Of a DNA stretch of 46,312 nucleotides, positions 7,875 through 16,474 are shown piece after piece. Within the stretch, counting starts at the first letter, position 1. The number at the start of each line of letters is the position of its first letter. The stretch is from Woeseiaceae bacterium. Lineage in GTDB: Bacteria; Pseudomonadota; Gammaproteobacteria; Steroidobacterales; Woeseiaceae. Position numbers and translations under genes: made by a program. A model generated the notes under the pieces. It did no database searches. It saw only the letters and a list, made by a program, of their open reading frames with translations, and was not told where the DNA came from. The DNA lies in contig JANQPG010000060.1 of the NCBI GenBank assembly GCA_028289545.1, forward strand, positions 1 through 46,312, written 5' to 3'.

Positions 7875-9365
7875 ATGTCCAGCACCGTGTCCAGCACAGC
7901 CAAAAACATCGGCATCAGCGGCCTCGCGGCCTACGTCCCGCCGTACCGCGTATGGCTGGAAGACTGGTGCGACTGGACCGGCAACCAATGGCCGAAGATC
8001 CGGGAGGTCGTCGGCCGCAGCTTCCGGCTGCGCGGCCCCGAGCAAAGCGTCTACACGCTGGCCGCCACGGCCGTCATGCGCCTGATCGAGCAGTACGATA
8101 TCGACCCCAGCCAGGTCAAGTTCCTCGGGCTGGGCACGGAGTCGAGCACGGACAATTCCGCCGGCGCCATCATCATCAAGGGCATGGTGGATCGCGCGCT
8201 GGCCGAACGCGGCAAACCCCCGATCGCGCGCAGCTGCGAGGTGCCGGAATTCAAGCACGCCTGCCTCGGCGGCGTATACGGCATGAAAGGCGCCATCCGC
8301 CATCTTGCGCTGGACGGCGCGGGCAGCAAAGCCATTGTCGTCTGTGCGGACATTGCAGAATACGCGCGCGGCTCGAGCGGCGAACCCACGCAGGGCGCCG
8401 GCGCGGTTGCAATGCTACTGGAGGAAAACCCGAAGCTCGCCACGGTGGACCTCGTCAACTCTGGCTCGGCATCCGATTACCGGGTCTTCGACTTCCGCAA
8501 ACCCATGCTGCGGTTCTGCGGCCAGGATCGCAGCGAGACGCATCAGGTTCAGGACTTCCCGGTCTTCAACGGCAAGTACTCGACGACCTGCTACGTGGAC
8601 GAAACGCTGCAGGCGCTGACGGACATGTATCGCAAGCGCAAACTCGACCCGCGGCCCTATTTCGACTCGCTGTCTACAGTGTTCATGCATCGCCCCTATC
8701 GGCGCATGCCGGAAACCGGGCTGGCCGTCGCCTACCTGTTTGCGCTCTGTCAGGGTGATGCCGATGCGCGCGCCGAACTGGCTTCTTATTGTTTCGAGGC
8801 CGGGGTGGATCCCGCCGCAGTGACCGCGGAGATGTTGTCCGAGCCGTCGGTCGCGTCGCTGGCGAGTCCCGAACAGCACCAGCACGAAGCTTACCCGCTG
8901 ACCATGGCCGTGCTGCGCGTGTTCCGGGCCTCCCGCCACTTTCGGCGTGAGATTCTCGACAAGCTCGCGCTCGGCAGCGACACCATGCTGGACCTGGGTA
9001 ATCTCTACACCGCCGCGTTGCCGGCCTGGATGGCGGCGGGTTTCGAACAGGCGCTGGAGGAGAACAGCCTCGAGGCGGGAGAAGAAGTCCTAACGCTGGG
9101 TTACGGCAGCGGCGACGCCGCAGAGGTCATACCGTTTGTCATGGCCGACGGCTGGCGCGAAGCCTGCCGCAAAATCCGCTTTGCGGCCGCCATGGAACAG
9201 GCGGTCGACCTCGATCGAGAGCAATACGAGGCATTACACGACGGGCGCCGGGTGCACGGACTCTCGTACCTGCCGCGAAGTGAGTTTGTTATCGACCGGG
9301 TCGGCAGCGCTGACGAGCGCCATTTCAGCGACCTGGGGATAGAGTACTACCGCTACGTCAGCTAG
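7875..9365 (+). CDS. mvaS: Hydroxymethylglutaryl-CoA synthase
   Basis: Condenses acetyl-CoA and acetoacetyl-CoA to HMG-CoA, the first committed step of the mevalonate pathway. The 496-residue product is longer than typical bacterial MvaS (about 390) because of insertions in its second half. The catalytic triad is visible: glutamate in TESSTD (about residue 89), the nucleophilic cysteine in FKHACLGG (about 130) and the histidine in FMHRPYRRMPETGL (about 275). The thiolase-fold signature GYGSGDAAE is near 415. The ATG at 7875 is preferred to the upstream in-frame codon because the family starts with a short lead into IGISGLAAYVPPYRV. It converges on idi with only five bases between the stops, so the two are on separate transcripts of one locus. 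Confidence 0.92.
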   Translation: MSSTVSSTAKNIGISGLAAYVPPYRVWLEDWCDWTGNQWPKIREVVGRSFRLRGPEQSVYTLAATAVMRLIEQYDIDPSQVKFLGLGTESSTDNSAGAIIIKGMVDRALAERGKPPIARSCEVPEFKHACLGGVYGMKGAIRHLALDGAGSKAIVVCADIAEYARGSSGEPTQGAGAVAMLLEENPKLATVDLVNSGSASDYRVFDFRKPMLRFCGQDRSETHQVQDFPVFNGKYSTTCYVDETLQALTDMYRKRKLDPRPYFDSLSTVFMHRPYRRMPETGLAVAYLFALCQGDADARAELASYCFEAGVDPAAVTAEMLSEPSVASLASPEQHQHEAYPLTMAVLRVFRASRHFRREILDKLALGSDTMLDLGNLYTAALPAWMAAGFEQALEENSLEAGEEVLTLGYGSGDAAEVIPFVMADGWREACRKIRFAAAMEQAVDLDREQYEALHDGRRVHGLSYLPRSEFVIDRVGSADERHFSDLGIEYYRYVS

Positions 9366-9370
9366 CCGCC

Positions 9371-9955
9371 TTACGCTCGCCCACCGGTAAACGCGGCAAG
9401 CTGATCGGCATATTGTGTCTTGAGCGCGTCCCACTCGAGCTTGAACCACGGCGTGAACCGCTCGGGAAACGCCTCGAGCTCCGCGTCCAGCGCCGTTGCC
9501 GACAGATAACGAAGCGCCTCGATCTCGCTCGAATTGGGCCGCGGTGTATTCGTCACGCGGCCCAGGAAAACATGGCACAGCTCATGCTCCGAGCCCAACT
9601 CTCCGAACGTCGCCTGGTAAACGAAGCGGTAAACGAAACTCAGGTTCGCCGCAATATTCAGCTCGTCCTGGAGGCGCCGCTCGCTGGCGACTTCGAGCGT
9701 CTCGCCGCGCCGCGGGTGGCTGCAGCAGGTGTTCGACCAGTAGCCGGGCCATAGCCGCTTGCCCCTGGCCCGCTGCTGCAGCAGCAACTCGCCGTCGGCA
9801 TTGAACAGAAACACCGAGAAGGCCCGATGCAGGAGACCTTTGCCGTCGTGGCAACCCGCCTTCGACAGGAAACCGGTAACGTTGTCCTCGCGATCGACGA
9901 GTATGAGCTCTTCGTCTTCCGAAGACACAATGCGATCGGGATCCTGCACCGTCAT
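9371..9955 (-). CDS. idi: Isopentenyl-diphosphate isomerase, type 1
   Basis: Converts IPP to DMAPP; Nudix-fold metalloenzyme of about 194 residues. Seen: GFLSKAGCHDGKGLLHRAFS, the catalytic cysteine in SNTCCSHP (about residue 76), metal-binding histidines, and the Nudix-like glutamates in ERRLQDELNI. The start ATG at 9955 overlaps the stop of the upstream reductase-kinase gene by ATGA, so it is translationally coupled. The frame stays open 27 codons upstream, but those codons lie inside the preceding gene. It is the last gene of the reverse-strand mevalonate operon, and a functional isomerase is needed because the mevalonate route yields only IPP. Confidence 0.93.
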   Translation of the reverse strand: MTVQDPDRIVSSEDEELILVDREDNVTGFLSKAGCHDGKGLLHRAFSVFLFNADGELLLQQRARGKRLWPGYWSNTCCSHPRRGETLEVASERRLQDELNIAANLSFVYRFVYQATFGELGSEHELCHVFLGRVTNTPRPNSSEIEALRYLSATALDAELEAFPERFTPWFKLEWDALKTQYADQLAAFTGGRA

Positions 9956-12174
9956 TTTTCCAACCATCCGCTTTTGAGCGTCGTAAAACCAAAAGACTCG
10001 AGCGCACGCGTCACATCCGCGGCGTTTTCGGGACACAGCGCGACGATCGAACCGCCACCCCCGCCCCCGGTCAGCTTGGCCCCGATCGCACCGGCCTCAC
10101 GCGCAATGTGGATCATGCGCTCGAGGTTCGGCGTCGATACGCCGATGCCGTTCAGCAATCCCTGGCACAGGTTCATCATGTCGCCGACGGCTCGATAGTT
10201 GGCCTCCTCGAGCGCCTCGGCGCTGGCCAGGGTCAGCTCGTCGATCTGTTCGAACACTGAGTCGTAACTGCGTGGCGCTCTAAGCCTACGTTCGCGCACA
10301 GCGGCGACCTGGGTTGCCGTCAGACCGTGCTCGTCTCCCCAGGCTACGACAAGAGGCGGCGTTTCACGGAGGCGAATGGGCTTCTGCTCCAGTTCACCTC
10401 GATTTCTGAACAATAGCGGCTGCGCGTAGGTCGCCAGCGTGTTGTCGACACCGGACGGCGTGCCGTGCGCCAGTGTCTCGCAGCGAAACGCCAGTGCATT
10501 GACGGCTTCGTCGTCGAGGCCAAGGCGGAAACTCTCGTTGAGCGCGCGAATGACCGCCACGGCCAGCGACGCCGACGACCCCAGCCCCATGGCCCGCGGC
10601 AGCCGGCTCGCCACGCGAATCTCGAGGTTGCGCTCGCCGATATCGAGCGCATCCAGGATCAGCGCCGCCGTGGCGGCAAAACCGCGCGCCTCCGGCTCGC
10701 GAATATCGAGCACGACGTCGGTGTGCCAGGCCGGGATCTTCAGGCGGATGCCCTCACCCCGACCCGCAACGCGCACCCCGGCACGCATGGCGTCGTGCAC
10801 GGGCAGCGCAAGAGCGTGACTGCCGTAAACGACCGCGTGCTCACCGAGCAGGATGACCTTGCCGGCGGCGGACCCCTCGAGTTTGACGGCCTGCGACTCC
10901 CTGTCGAGCGCCTCGAGCACCTCGCGCGCTTTCCAGTCTTTGACCTCGCCGCTTTTAACGAGACGCTCGACGGCCGCCTCGAAGTGCTCGGCAGGCGCAT
11001 CGAGCGACGCCACAATACTTCTTGCGTGCAGCCGCATGTGGCCTGCCTGAATACCGGTCGACGCCAGCGCTTTCAGCGCGGCAAAATTCTGCGCAAGCCC
11101 AACCGCCGCCATCAGCTCGGCAAGCTCACTTGCCGAGTCGACGCCCGTCAGTGCAAGGCACAGGGCCGCCTGCGGATTGGCGTCCAGTGTCCCGCCGACG
11201 ATGCCGGGTTTGAGCGGCAGTTCGATTTCACCGTGCAGGCTGTCTTCTCCGAGCCACCAGCGGGTCATCGAACCGTAGTGTCCACTACGGGCGGCATACG
11301 CGTGCGCGGACGCTTCGATAGCACGCCAGTCATTGCCGGTCGCAATCGCCAGCGGGTCGATGCCGTTCATCACGCCTTTGTTGTGGGTCGCTGCCCGATG
11401 CGGATCGGCTGCTGCAATCTGGCCGGCCGTGACGATGCCGGCTGCAAGTTCCCGCCCCGCAAACCCGGCCGCTTCGAGCTGTTCGAATCCAACCCGCATG
11501 TTTGCCACGACCAGCGATTCGTCCGCGAGATTCGACAGTATGCGCATCGCTATTTGCCCGCCCGTCACCTCCGCAAGCTGCGGCGCGAGGGACTCGCATA
11601 CCGTATTGACGAGATTGGCCCCCATGGCGTCACAAGTATCCACCACCAGGTGCACGGTCAACACGGCACGACCGTCTTCGAGAATGTGTTCGCGGGTCCA
11701 CAAATCCGTGACACCGCCGCCGCGGGCCAGCAGGCGCGGGTGCACGCGATTAGCGGCATCAAGCAAGTCTTGCTGCCGGGCCTCGAGCGCCGTTTTTGCG
11801 ACCTCGAGATCGGTGATGTCGGTCAGGTGGACCTGTCCGATCAACCGAGAATTCTCAAGTCGCGCCGTGAAGCCGCCGTTGGCCCTTGCAAGCTTCGCCG
11901 CGTTGCTCAATGCCGCGAGGATCGACGGCTCCTCGACCACCATGGGCACCATGTAGTCGCGATCGTTGAGCCTGAAGTTGGGCGCGACAGCCAGCGGCAG
12001 CGCAAACACGCCGATGACGTTTTCGATAATGCGGTCCGCCTGCCGAACGCTCAGCACCGTGCGGCCCTCCACGAGCGCACGCGCATCGTCGGCAGACAGC
12101 CAGCCGTTCTGCACGAGTGCCGCTACACGTTCGCTGACGCTCAGGCGATACAGGCTTTTTATTCTTGCGTCCAC
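9952..12174 (-). CDS. Bifunctional HMG-CoA reductase / mevalonate kinase fusion
   Basis: A single 740-residue reading frame carries two consecutive enzymes. Residues 1 to about 425 are a class II HMG-CoA reductase: ENVIG (51-55), catalytic glutamate in MVVEEPSI (81/82), DAMGANLVNTVCE (182-194), lysine 266 in HNKG, aspartate 282 in TGNDWRA and histidine 379 in QAGHMRLH. These positions match those of the Pseudomonas mevalonii enzyme within about two residues. Residues about 433-740 are a GHMP-family mevalonate kinase: AAGKVILLGEHAVVYG (436-451), ATP loop MGLGSSASLAVA, catalytic aspartate 577 in GTPSGVDN, and LTGGGGGGS near 701. The junction has no stop or frameshift. The start is GTG at 12174, with AGAGG just upstream, overlapping the preceding gene by 16 bases. 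Confidence 0.93.
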   Translation of the reverse strand: MDARIKSLYRLSVSERVAALVQNGWLSADDARALVEGRTVLSVRQADRIIENVIGVFALPLAVAPNFRLNDRDYMVPMVVEEPSILAALSNAAKLARANGGFTARLENSRLIGQVHLTDITDLEVAKTALEARQQDLLDAANRVHPRLLARGGGVTDLWTREHILEDGRAVLTVHLVVDTCDAMGANLVNTVCESLAPQLAEVTGGQIAMRILSNLADESLVVANMRVGFEQLEAAGFAGRELAAGIVTAGQIAAADPHRAATHNKGVMNGIDPLAIATGNDWRAIEASAHAYAARSGHYGSMTRWWLGEDSLHGEIELPLKPGIVGGTLDANPQAALCLALTGVDSASELAELMAAVGLAQNFAALKALASTGIQAGHMRLHARSIVASLDAPAEHFEAAVERLVKSGEVKDWKAREVLEALDRESQAVKLEGSAAGKVILLGEHAVVYGSHALALPVHDAMRAGVRVAGRGEGIRLKIPAWHTDVVLDIREPEARGFAATAALILDALDIGERNLEIRVASRLPRAMGLGSSASLAVAVIRALNESFRLGLDDEAVNALAFRCETLAHGTPSGVDNTLATYAQPLLFRNRGELEQKPIRLRETPPLVVAWGDEHGLTATQVAAVRERRLRAPRSYDSVFEQIDELTLASAEALEEANYRAVGDMMNLCQGLLNGIGVSTPNLERMIHIAREAGAIGAKLTGGGGGGSIVALCPENAADVTRALESFGFTTLKSGWLEK

Positions 12175-13178
12175 TCGACCTCTAGGCCCTCGATCTTTGC
12201 CTTACCCAGCTTCGACGGCAACCGCTCGAACCCGCGCGCCACAGCGCTGTGCGCAAATGTGTCCACGGCCGCTGCCTCGGTGCCGAGCGCAACGCCGACA
12301 TCGCCGCCGCCGGCTCCGCACGGTTTGTACACGAGACCCTGTTCGCGCGCCAGAGCGGTGAGGTCGGCATGACCCGCCGCAAGAACGTCGAGGCCGTAGG
12401 CGTCGCTGAAGGCCGCGAGTGCGGTCACCCACACCTGGGTTGCCGTCAGCACAGCCTCGGCGTCCCCGGCTTGCCATGCGGCGGCGGCGTCGGCCGCCGC
12501 ATCCTGGAGTGCCGATCGCGATGGGTGCGGCGGCGCCGCCGCGAGCTGTGCCAACTTTTTGCTTGTCCGCGCCTCGACCCCCGACCAGAGTACCGCAACG
12601 CACAGCCCTTCTGGCCAGGCCAGCGGCTCGGCCATGGCGTCGTCGGCCGTGTAGCGGATCAGGCCGCCGGCAAGGCTGGTCGCAACGTCGATACCGCTGC
12701 CTCGGCCGTGCTGCAGGCGACGGTGCGCCGCGAGCGCCAGCGAACGCGTGGTGGACTCCCCATCATCCTCGCCGGCGGCCAGCGCAGCCGACAGCGCAGC
12801 GGCCAGCGCCGCGCTCGAGCCCAGGCCAAGCTTGTTTCCGTCAACGTGAAATGCCGTCGTATCGAGGATCATCGAGTACGGTCCGTCCTCCGCGAACCGG
12901 ACGAAGCGCGTGGATTCTTCCAGTACTGCGTCGAGCAGCGGCACGGGCGACGCGCCGATGGGCCAGCGTAGGCGCAGCCCGCCGGTGTCCGATGCGATCG
13001 AAAACGTGTATTCATCGTCGGCAAACCCGGGGCACGTGACGCTCCAGCGATCCGCCGCCGTCATCGTGACGGTGGCTCGTCGATCCAGCGCTGCCGATAT
13101 CCCGGGTGCACCGTCGAGGACAGCGTACTCGCCACAGAGCACCAGCTTGCCCGGCGCACTGGCTACTACTCTTCTCAT
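12159..13178 (-). CDS. Phosphomevalonate kinase (GHMP family)
   Basis: Phosphorylates phosphomevalonate to the diphosphate. The 339-residue protein shows the three GHMP motifs: SAPGKLVLCGEYAVLDGAP (residues 7-25), LGLGSSAALAAAL (about 116-128) and CGAGGGDVGVAL near 285. GSGIDVATSLAGG (about 159-171) fits phosphomevalonate kinases of the ERG8 type rather than mevalonate kinase or decarboxylase. It is second in the reverse-strand operon, 48 bases after the decarboxylase, and overlaps the reductase-kinase start by 16 bases. The ribosome site is weak. The main alternative is another small-molecule GHMP kinase, but the operon context makes the assignment firm. Confidence 0.88.
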   Translation of the reverse strand: MRRVVASAPGKLVLCGEYAVLDGAPGISAALDRRATVTMTAADRWSVTCPGFADDEYTFSIASDTGGLRLRWPIGASPVPLLDAVLEESTRFVRFAEDGPYSMILDTTAFHVDGNKLGLGSSAALAAALSAALAAGEDDGESTTRSLALAAHRRLQHGRGSGIDVATSLAGGLIRYTADDAMAEPLAWPEGLCVAVLWSGVEARTSKKLAQLAAAPPHPSRSALQDAAADAAAAWQAGDAEAVLTATQVWVTALAAFSDAYGLDVLAAGHADLTALAREQGLVYKPCGAGGGDVGVALGTEAAAVDTFAHSAVARGFERLPSKLGKAKIEGLEVEWTQE

Positions 13179-13226
13179 CTAGCCCGTCTCATCGAGCCCG
13201 CCTCACGCAACTTCCCTCATCGAGCT

Positions 13227-14189
13227 TCAGTCGCCTTCGAGCAAGCGAGCGCCTTCACCCAGCGGCGTACGCAAGGTGCGCAGCACGCCGTCAGTTGCGC
13301 TGAGTGCGCGCTCCACCTGTTCCGCGGCCGCCGCCATGCAGACGGCTTTCACTTGCGGTCCCGCGTCGATCGTAAAAAATACGGGCACGCCGCCGCGGCG
13401 CAGCTCTCGAACGGTCTCCATGCAGCCTATCGTGCTGCGGGTCCAGTACACCATGGGCGGCCGCGTCGACCACATGACCGAGTGCATCTTGAGGCAGTTG
13501 TGTTCGGCAACGTCGCCAAGCCGGGCAAAGTCGCGTTCCGCAACGGCTGTTCGCGCCGTGTCGAGATCGTCGGGCTGCTGCTCGAGCCATTGTGCGTAGA
13601 ACGGCGAGGTCTTTCGGCTCAGCTCCATGGCTTCGCCCGAACCCACGGTCTTCCTGGCCTCGCTGGTGACGGCAACCACAACCTCGAGTGGCCAGTCACC
13701 CGCGTCCAGCAGGTTCCTGACGACAACCGACGAAGGTTCGTTCTCGAGTTCCACGAAGCCCCCGTAGAGCGAACGCGCGGCCGAACCGGAGGCTCGGCCG
13801 GCGAGATTCGCAAGTTCCGCGCGGGTACGCGGCTGGTCGTCCAGCGCATCCGCGGCAACCACGCAGGCCGCAAACGCCGACGCCGAAGAGGCGAGTCCGG
13901 CGGCAACCGGGAAATTGCTGCTCGAACGAATATCCACGCGCGGCCGTTCGCGGCCGAGCACGCTGTCCACGCAATTCGACAGGCGGGGCAACAAGTCATC
14001 GGCCCGCGCGCCGTTGAGGGTCAGTTGATCCGAATCGAGATCCTCACGGATCTCGATGCTCATGTCCGTCGACAGCTCGGCCAGGGTGATCGATATCGAT
14101 CCCGCCGCGGGCAGGTTGAGTTCGGTATTGCGCTTGCCCCAGTACTTGATGAGTGCAATGTTCGGATGAGCGCGCGCGGTGCTCTGCAT
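13227..14189 (-). CDS. mvaD: Diphosphomevalonate decarboxylase
   Basis: ATP-dependent decarboxylation of mevalonate diphosphate to isopentenyl diphosphate. The 320-residue product starts with the family hallmark HPNIALIKYWGKRN (residues 8-21). It also contains PAAGSISITL, the nucleotide loop FPVAAGLASSASAFAA (about 93-108), RASGSAARSLYGGF and the C-terminal FTIDAGPQVKAV with its catalytic aspartate. It is the first gene of the reverse-strand mevalonate operon. The 166-base gap to the divergent ispA must hold the operon promoter and contains one copy of the 35-nt motif. Confidence 0.93.
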   Translation of the reverse strand: MQSTARAHPNIALIKYWGKRNTELNLPAAGSISITLAELSTDMSIEIREDLDSDQLTLNGARADDLLPRLSNCVDSVLGRERPRVDIRSSSNFPVAAGLASSASAFAACVVAADALDDQPRTRAELANLAGRASGSAARSLYGGFVELENEPSSVVVRNLLDAGDWPLEVVVAVTSEARKTVGSGEAMELSRKTSPFYAQWLEQQPDDLDTARTAVAERDFARLGDVAEHNCLKMHSVMWSTRPPMVYWTRSTIGCMETVRELRRGGVPVFFTIDAGPQVKAVCMAAAAEQVERALSATDGVLRTLRTPLGEGARLLEGD

Positions 14190-14280
14190 GCTGTCGTCCG
14201 TCGGCGGGTCGTTGGCTGGCGACGAAGTATAGCCCAGTCGGCAACGACAAAAATCGTGTAGGCTTGGGCGCCTTTACTAG

Positions 14281-14315
14281 TGCCCTGAGTCGTTCATCCG
14301 CATGATTTCAGAGCC
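14281..14315 (+). repeat. Dispersed 35-nt motif, copy upstream of ispA
   Basis: Begins TGCCCTGAGTC and ends CATGATTTCAGAGCC. It matches the copy at 31706-31740 at 31 of 35 positions. TCAT and ATGA inside it, and TGA and TCA outside, can pair into an imperfect hairpin. It ends 40 bases before the ispA start codon. Confidence 0.75.
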
Positions 14316-14355
14316 TGCTAACCCTATGCGAGTGCTCTCTAAGGAGTTGTCAGAC

Positions 14356-15246
14356 GTGTCAGCCAGTTTCGGCGACCGAATTGCGGAGTACACCCGCCGT
14401 GTGAACCTTGCGCTCGACAAGGCGCTGCCCGCAGCGAGCGAAAAACCGGAACGCCTGCACGAAGCCATGCGGTATGCCGTGTTCAACGGCGGCAAACGCG
14501 TTCGTCCGCTGCTCGTCTACGCAACCGGGGAAGCGCTGGACGTTCCGGCCGAATGGCTCGATGCGCCGGCCACGGCCATCGAGCTCTTGCACGCATTTTC
14601 GCTCGTGCACGACGATCTTCCTGCCATGGACGACGACGACCTGAGACGCGGCCAGCCGACCGTGCACCGGCAGTTCGACGAGGCGACCGCCATACTCGCG
14701 GCCGACGCGCTGCAGCCGCTCGCCTTCCAGGTCCTGGCCGACCTGGACAAAACAAGCTACCGCGCCCGGGTCGAACTGGTTCGTCTGCTCGCCGGCGCCT
14801 GCGGCTCCATCGGCATGACGGGCGGCCAGTCCATCGATCTTGCGTCGGAAGGCAAACGGCTCAGTCAGGAAGAGGTAGAGCACATGTTTTCGCTCAAGAC
14901 CGGCGCGTTGATCCACGCCTCGGTCGTCTCCGCCTGCCTGCTCGCCGACGCGCTGCCCCGTCAGCACTTCGAAGTCCTGGACGGCTTTGCGCGCGGGATT
15001 GGACTCGCCTTTCAGATCAAGGACGACATTCTCGACGTCGAAGGCGATACCGACGTCATCGGCAAGCCGGCCGGCAGCGACGCGGAACTGGACAAAGCCA
15101 GCTTTCCCGGCCTGTTCGGACTCGACGCCGCGCACGAGCGCTGCGATCAACTGCTCTCCGACAACCTCGAGAAACTCGCTCCTCTGGGTGAGGCCGGCGA
15201 ACCGCTGCGCTGGCTCGCCCGCTACATCGTTCATCGTGGCAACTGA
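14356..15246 (+). CDS. ispA: Farnesyl diphosphate synthase (geranyltranstransferase)
   Basis: Condenses DMAPP/GPP with IPP to farnesyl diphosphate, using the products of the adjacent mevalonate operon. The 296-residue product has the first aspartate-rich motif in VHDDLPAMDDDDLRRG (about residues 90-105) and the second in FQIKDDILDVEGDT (about 219-232). GGKRVRPLL and the lysine of the IPP-binding region are also present. The GTG at 14356 is chosen over an ATG at 14302 because AAGGAG lies nine bases upstream and gives the usual N-terminus. It is divergent from mvaD. Its last bases overlap dinB. Confidence 0.93.
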   Translation: MSASFGDRIAEYTRRVNLALDKALPAASEKPERLHEAMRYAVFNGGKRVRPLLVYATGEALDVPAEWLDAPATAIELLHAFSLVHDDLPAMDDDDLRRGQPTVHRQFDEATAILAADALQPLAFQVLADLDKTSYRARVELVRLLAGACGSIGMTGGQSIDLASEGKRLSQEEVEHMFSLKTGALIHASVVSACLLADALPRQHFEVLDGFARGIGLAFQIKDDILDVEGDTDVIGKPAGSDAELDKASFPGLFGLDAAHERCDQLLSDNLEKLAPLGEAGEPLRWLARYIVHRGN

Positions 15247-16417
15247 GCCGGACAGCTCGCGCGCTATCCTGCACGTCGACATGGATGCGTTCTACGCGTC
15301 CGTCGAACAACGCGATAACCCCGAACTCAGGGGCAAGCCGCTGGTGGTCGGCGGCACCGGTAACCGCGGCGTTGTTGCCGCCGCCAGCTACGAGAGCCGC
15401 CGTTTTGGCATTCGCTCGGCAATGCCGATGGCCGAGGCACGCCGCCGATGTCCGGAGCTCTTGTCCGTGCGCCCGAACATGGGCAAATACAAAACGGTAT
15501 CCAAGCAGGTGTTCGACGTATTCAGAGAATTTACGCCGGTGGTGGAAGGATTGTCGCTTGACGAGGCGTTCCTCGACGTTACAGGCAGTCTCAAACTGTT
15601 CGGCTCGGGCGAGCGAATCGGCCGCGCGATCAAACAGCGGATCCTCGAAAAAACGTCACTCACTGCATCGGTAGGCGTTGCGGAAAACAAGCTCGTCGCC
15701 AAAATTGCGTCCGATCTCGACAAGCCCGACGGGCTTGTTGTGGTCGAGAAATCCAGGCTCAACGCCGTGCTCGATCCGCTGCCGGCCGCGGTCATTCCCG
15801 GGATTGGCCGCGAGACGCTCAAGCGACTCAAGGCGGCCGGCCTTTCGACCGTGGGTGACATTCGGCTGGCCGACATTGCGCTGCTCGAACGTGTGTTCGG
15901 GCGATTTGCCGAGAAGACCCGGCAGCGTGCCGGTGGCATCGACGACCGCCCCGTTGTCCCGGTGCGCGCCGAAAAATCGATCAGCGCCGAGGAGACCTAC
16001 GACACCGACCTCGCGGATCCGGAGGCGATGCGAACCCAGCTCCTCAAGCTAACGGAGAGAACCTCCGCCAGGCTCCGCAAGGCCGGACTCGAGGCCGGCA
16101 CGGTGCAGGTCAAGATCCGACGCGCCGATTTCACGACCTATACCCGGCAGCTTGCGCTGAAGACACCGAGCGCCGCCACGGATCAGCTCTACCGGTGCGC
16201 GCTCGAGCTCTTGAGGCGCTGGCTGGCCGAACAGCCCGGTGCACAGGTCCGGCTGCTAGGCGTTGGCGGCAGCAAGCTCGTTCCGGCTTCGCAGGGCGAT
16301 CTGTTCGATACCGAGAGCACGCCGGCTGTCGATTCGGTCGACCGCGCCGTGGACGACATCCGCGCACGATTCCCCGGCACCGAAATTGGCCGGGCGCGAA
16401 GCTTCAAGCGGAATTAA
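15236..16417 (+). CDS. dinB: DNA polymerase IV (Y-family translesion polymerase)
   Basis: Low-fidelity lesion-bypass polymerase of 393 residues. Seen: ILHVDMDAFYASVEQRDNP with the metal-binding aspartates (residues 11-29), YESRRFGIRSAMPMAEARRR, the second catalytic motif SLDEAFLDVT (about 107-116) and VGVAENKLVAKIASDLDKPD. The helix-hairpin-helix with PGIGRETLKRL follows, then the little-finger domain. The C-terminus has QGDLFD, resembling the beta-clamp-binding QLxLF peptide. The GTG start lies 11 bases inside the end of ispA, so dinB is probably cotranscribed with the isoprenoid gene. I see no LexA-box in the short overlap. Confidence 0.93.
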   Translation: MATEPDSSRAILHVDMDAFYASVEQRDNPELRGKPLVVGGTGNRGVVAAASYESRRFGIRSAMPMAEARRRCPELLSVRPNMGKYKTVSKQVFDVFREFTPVVEGLSLDEAFLDVTGSLKLFGSGERIGRAIKQRILEKTSLTASVGVAENKLVAKIASDLDKPDGLVVVEKSRLNAVLDPLPAAVIPGIGRETLKRLKAAGLSTVGDIRLADIALLERVFGRFAEKTRQRAGGIDDRPVVPVRAEKSISAEETYDTDLADPEAMRTQLLKLTERTSARLRKAGLEAGTVQVKIRRADFTTYTRQLALKTPSAATDQLYRCALELLRRWLAEQPGAQVRLLGVGGSKLVPASQGDLFDTESTPAVDSVDRAVDDIRARFPGTEIGRARSFKRN

Positions 16418-16474
16418 GGTAGACTTGACGGCCGACAGACGCCGCGGCCGGCGAGAGGCCGGACGCGAAAAGGC

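Noticed and set aside
10465..12372. A 635-codon open frame on the plus strand, opposite the reductase-kinase gene
   Set aside because: It has no recognisable motif and an arginine- and histidine-rich composition typical of antisense frames in GC-rich DNA. It has no ribosome site, while the minus strand has full catalytic motifs.
14302..14355. ATG at 14302 as the start of ispA
   Set aside because: It lies inside the 35-nt motif and has no ribosome site, whereas the GTG at 14356 follows AAGGAG at nine bases.
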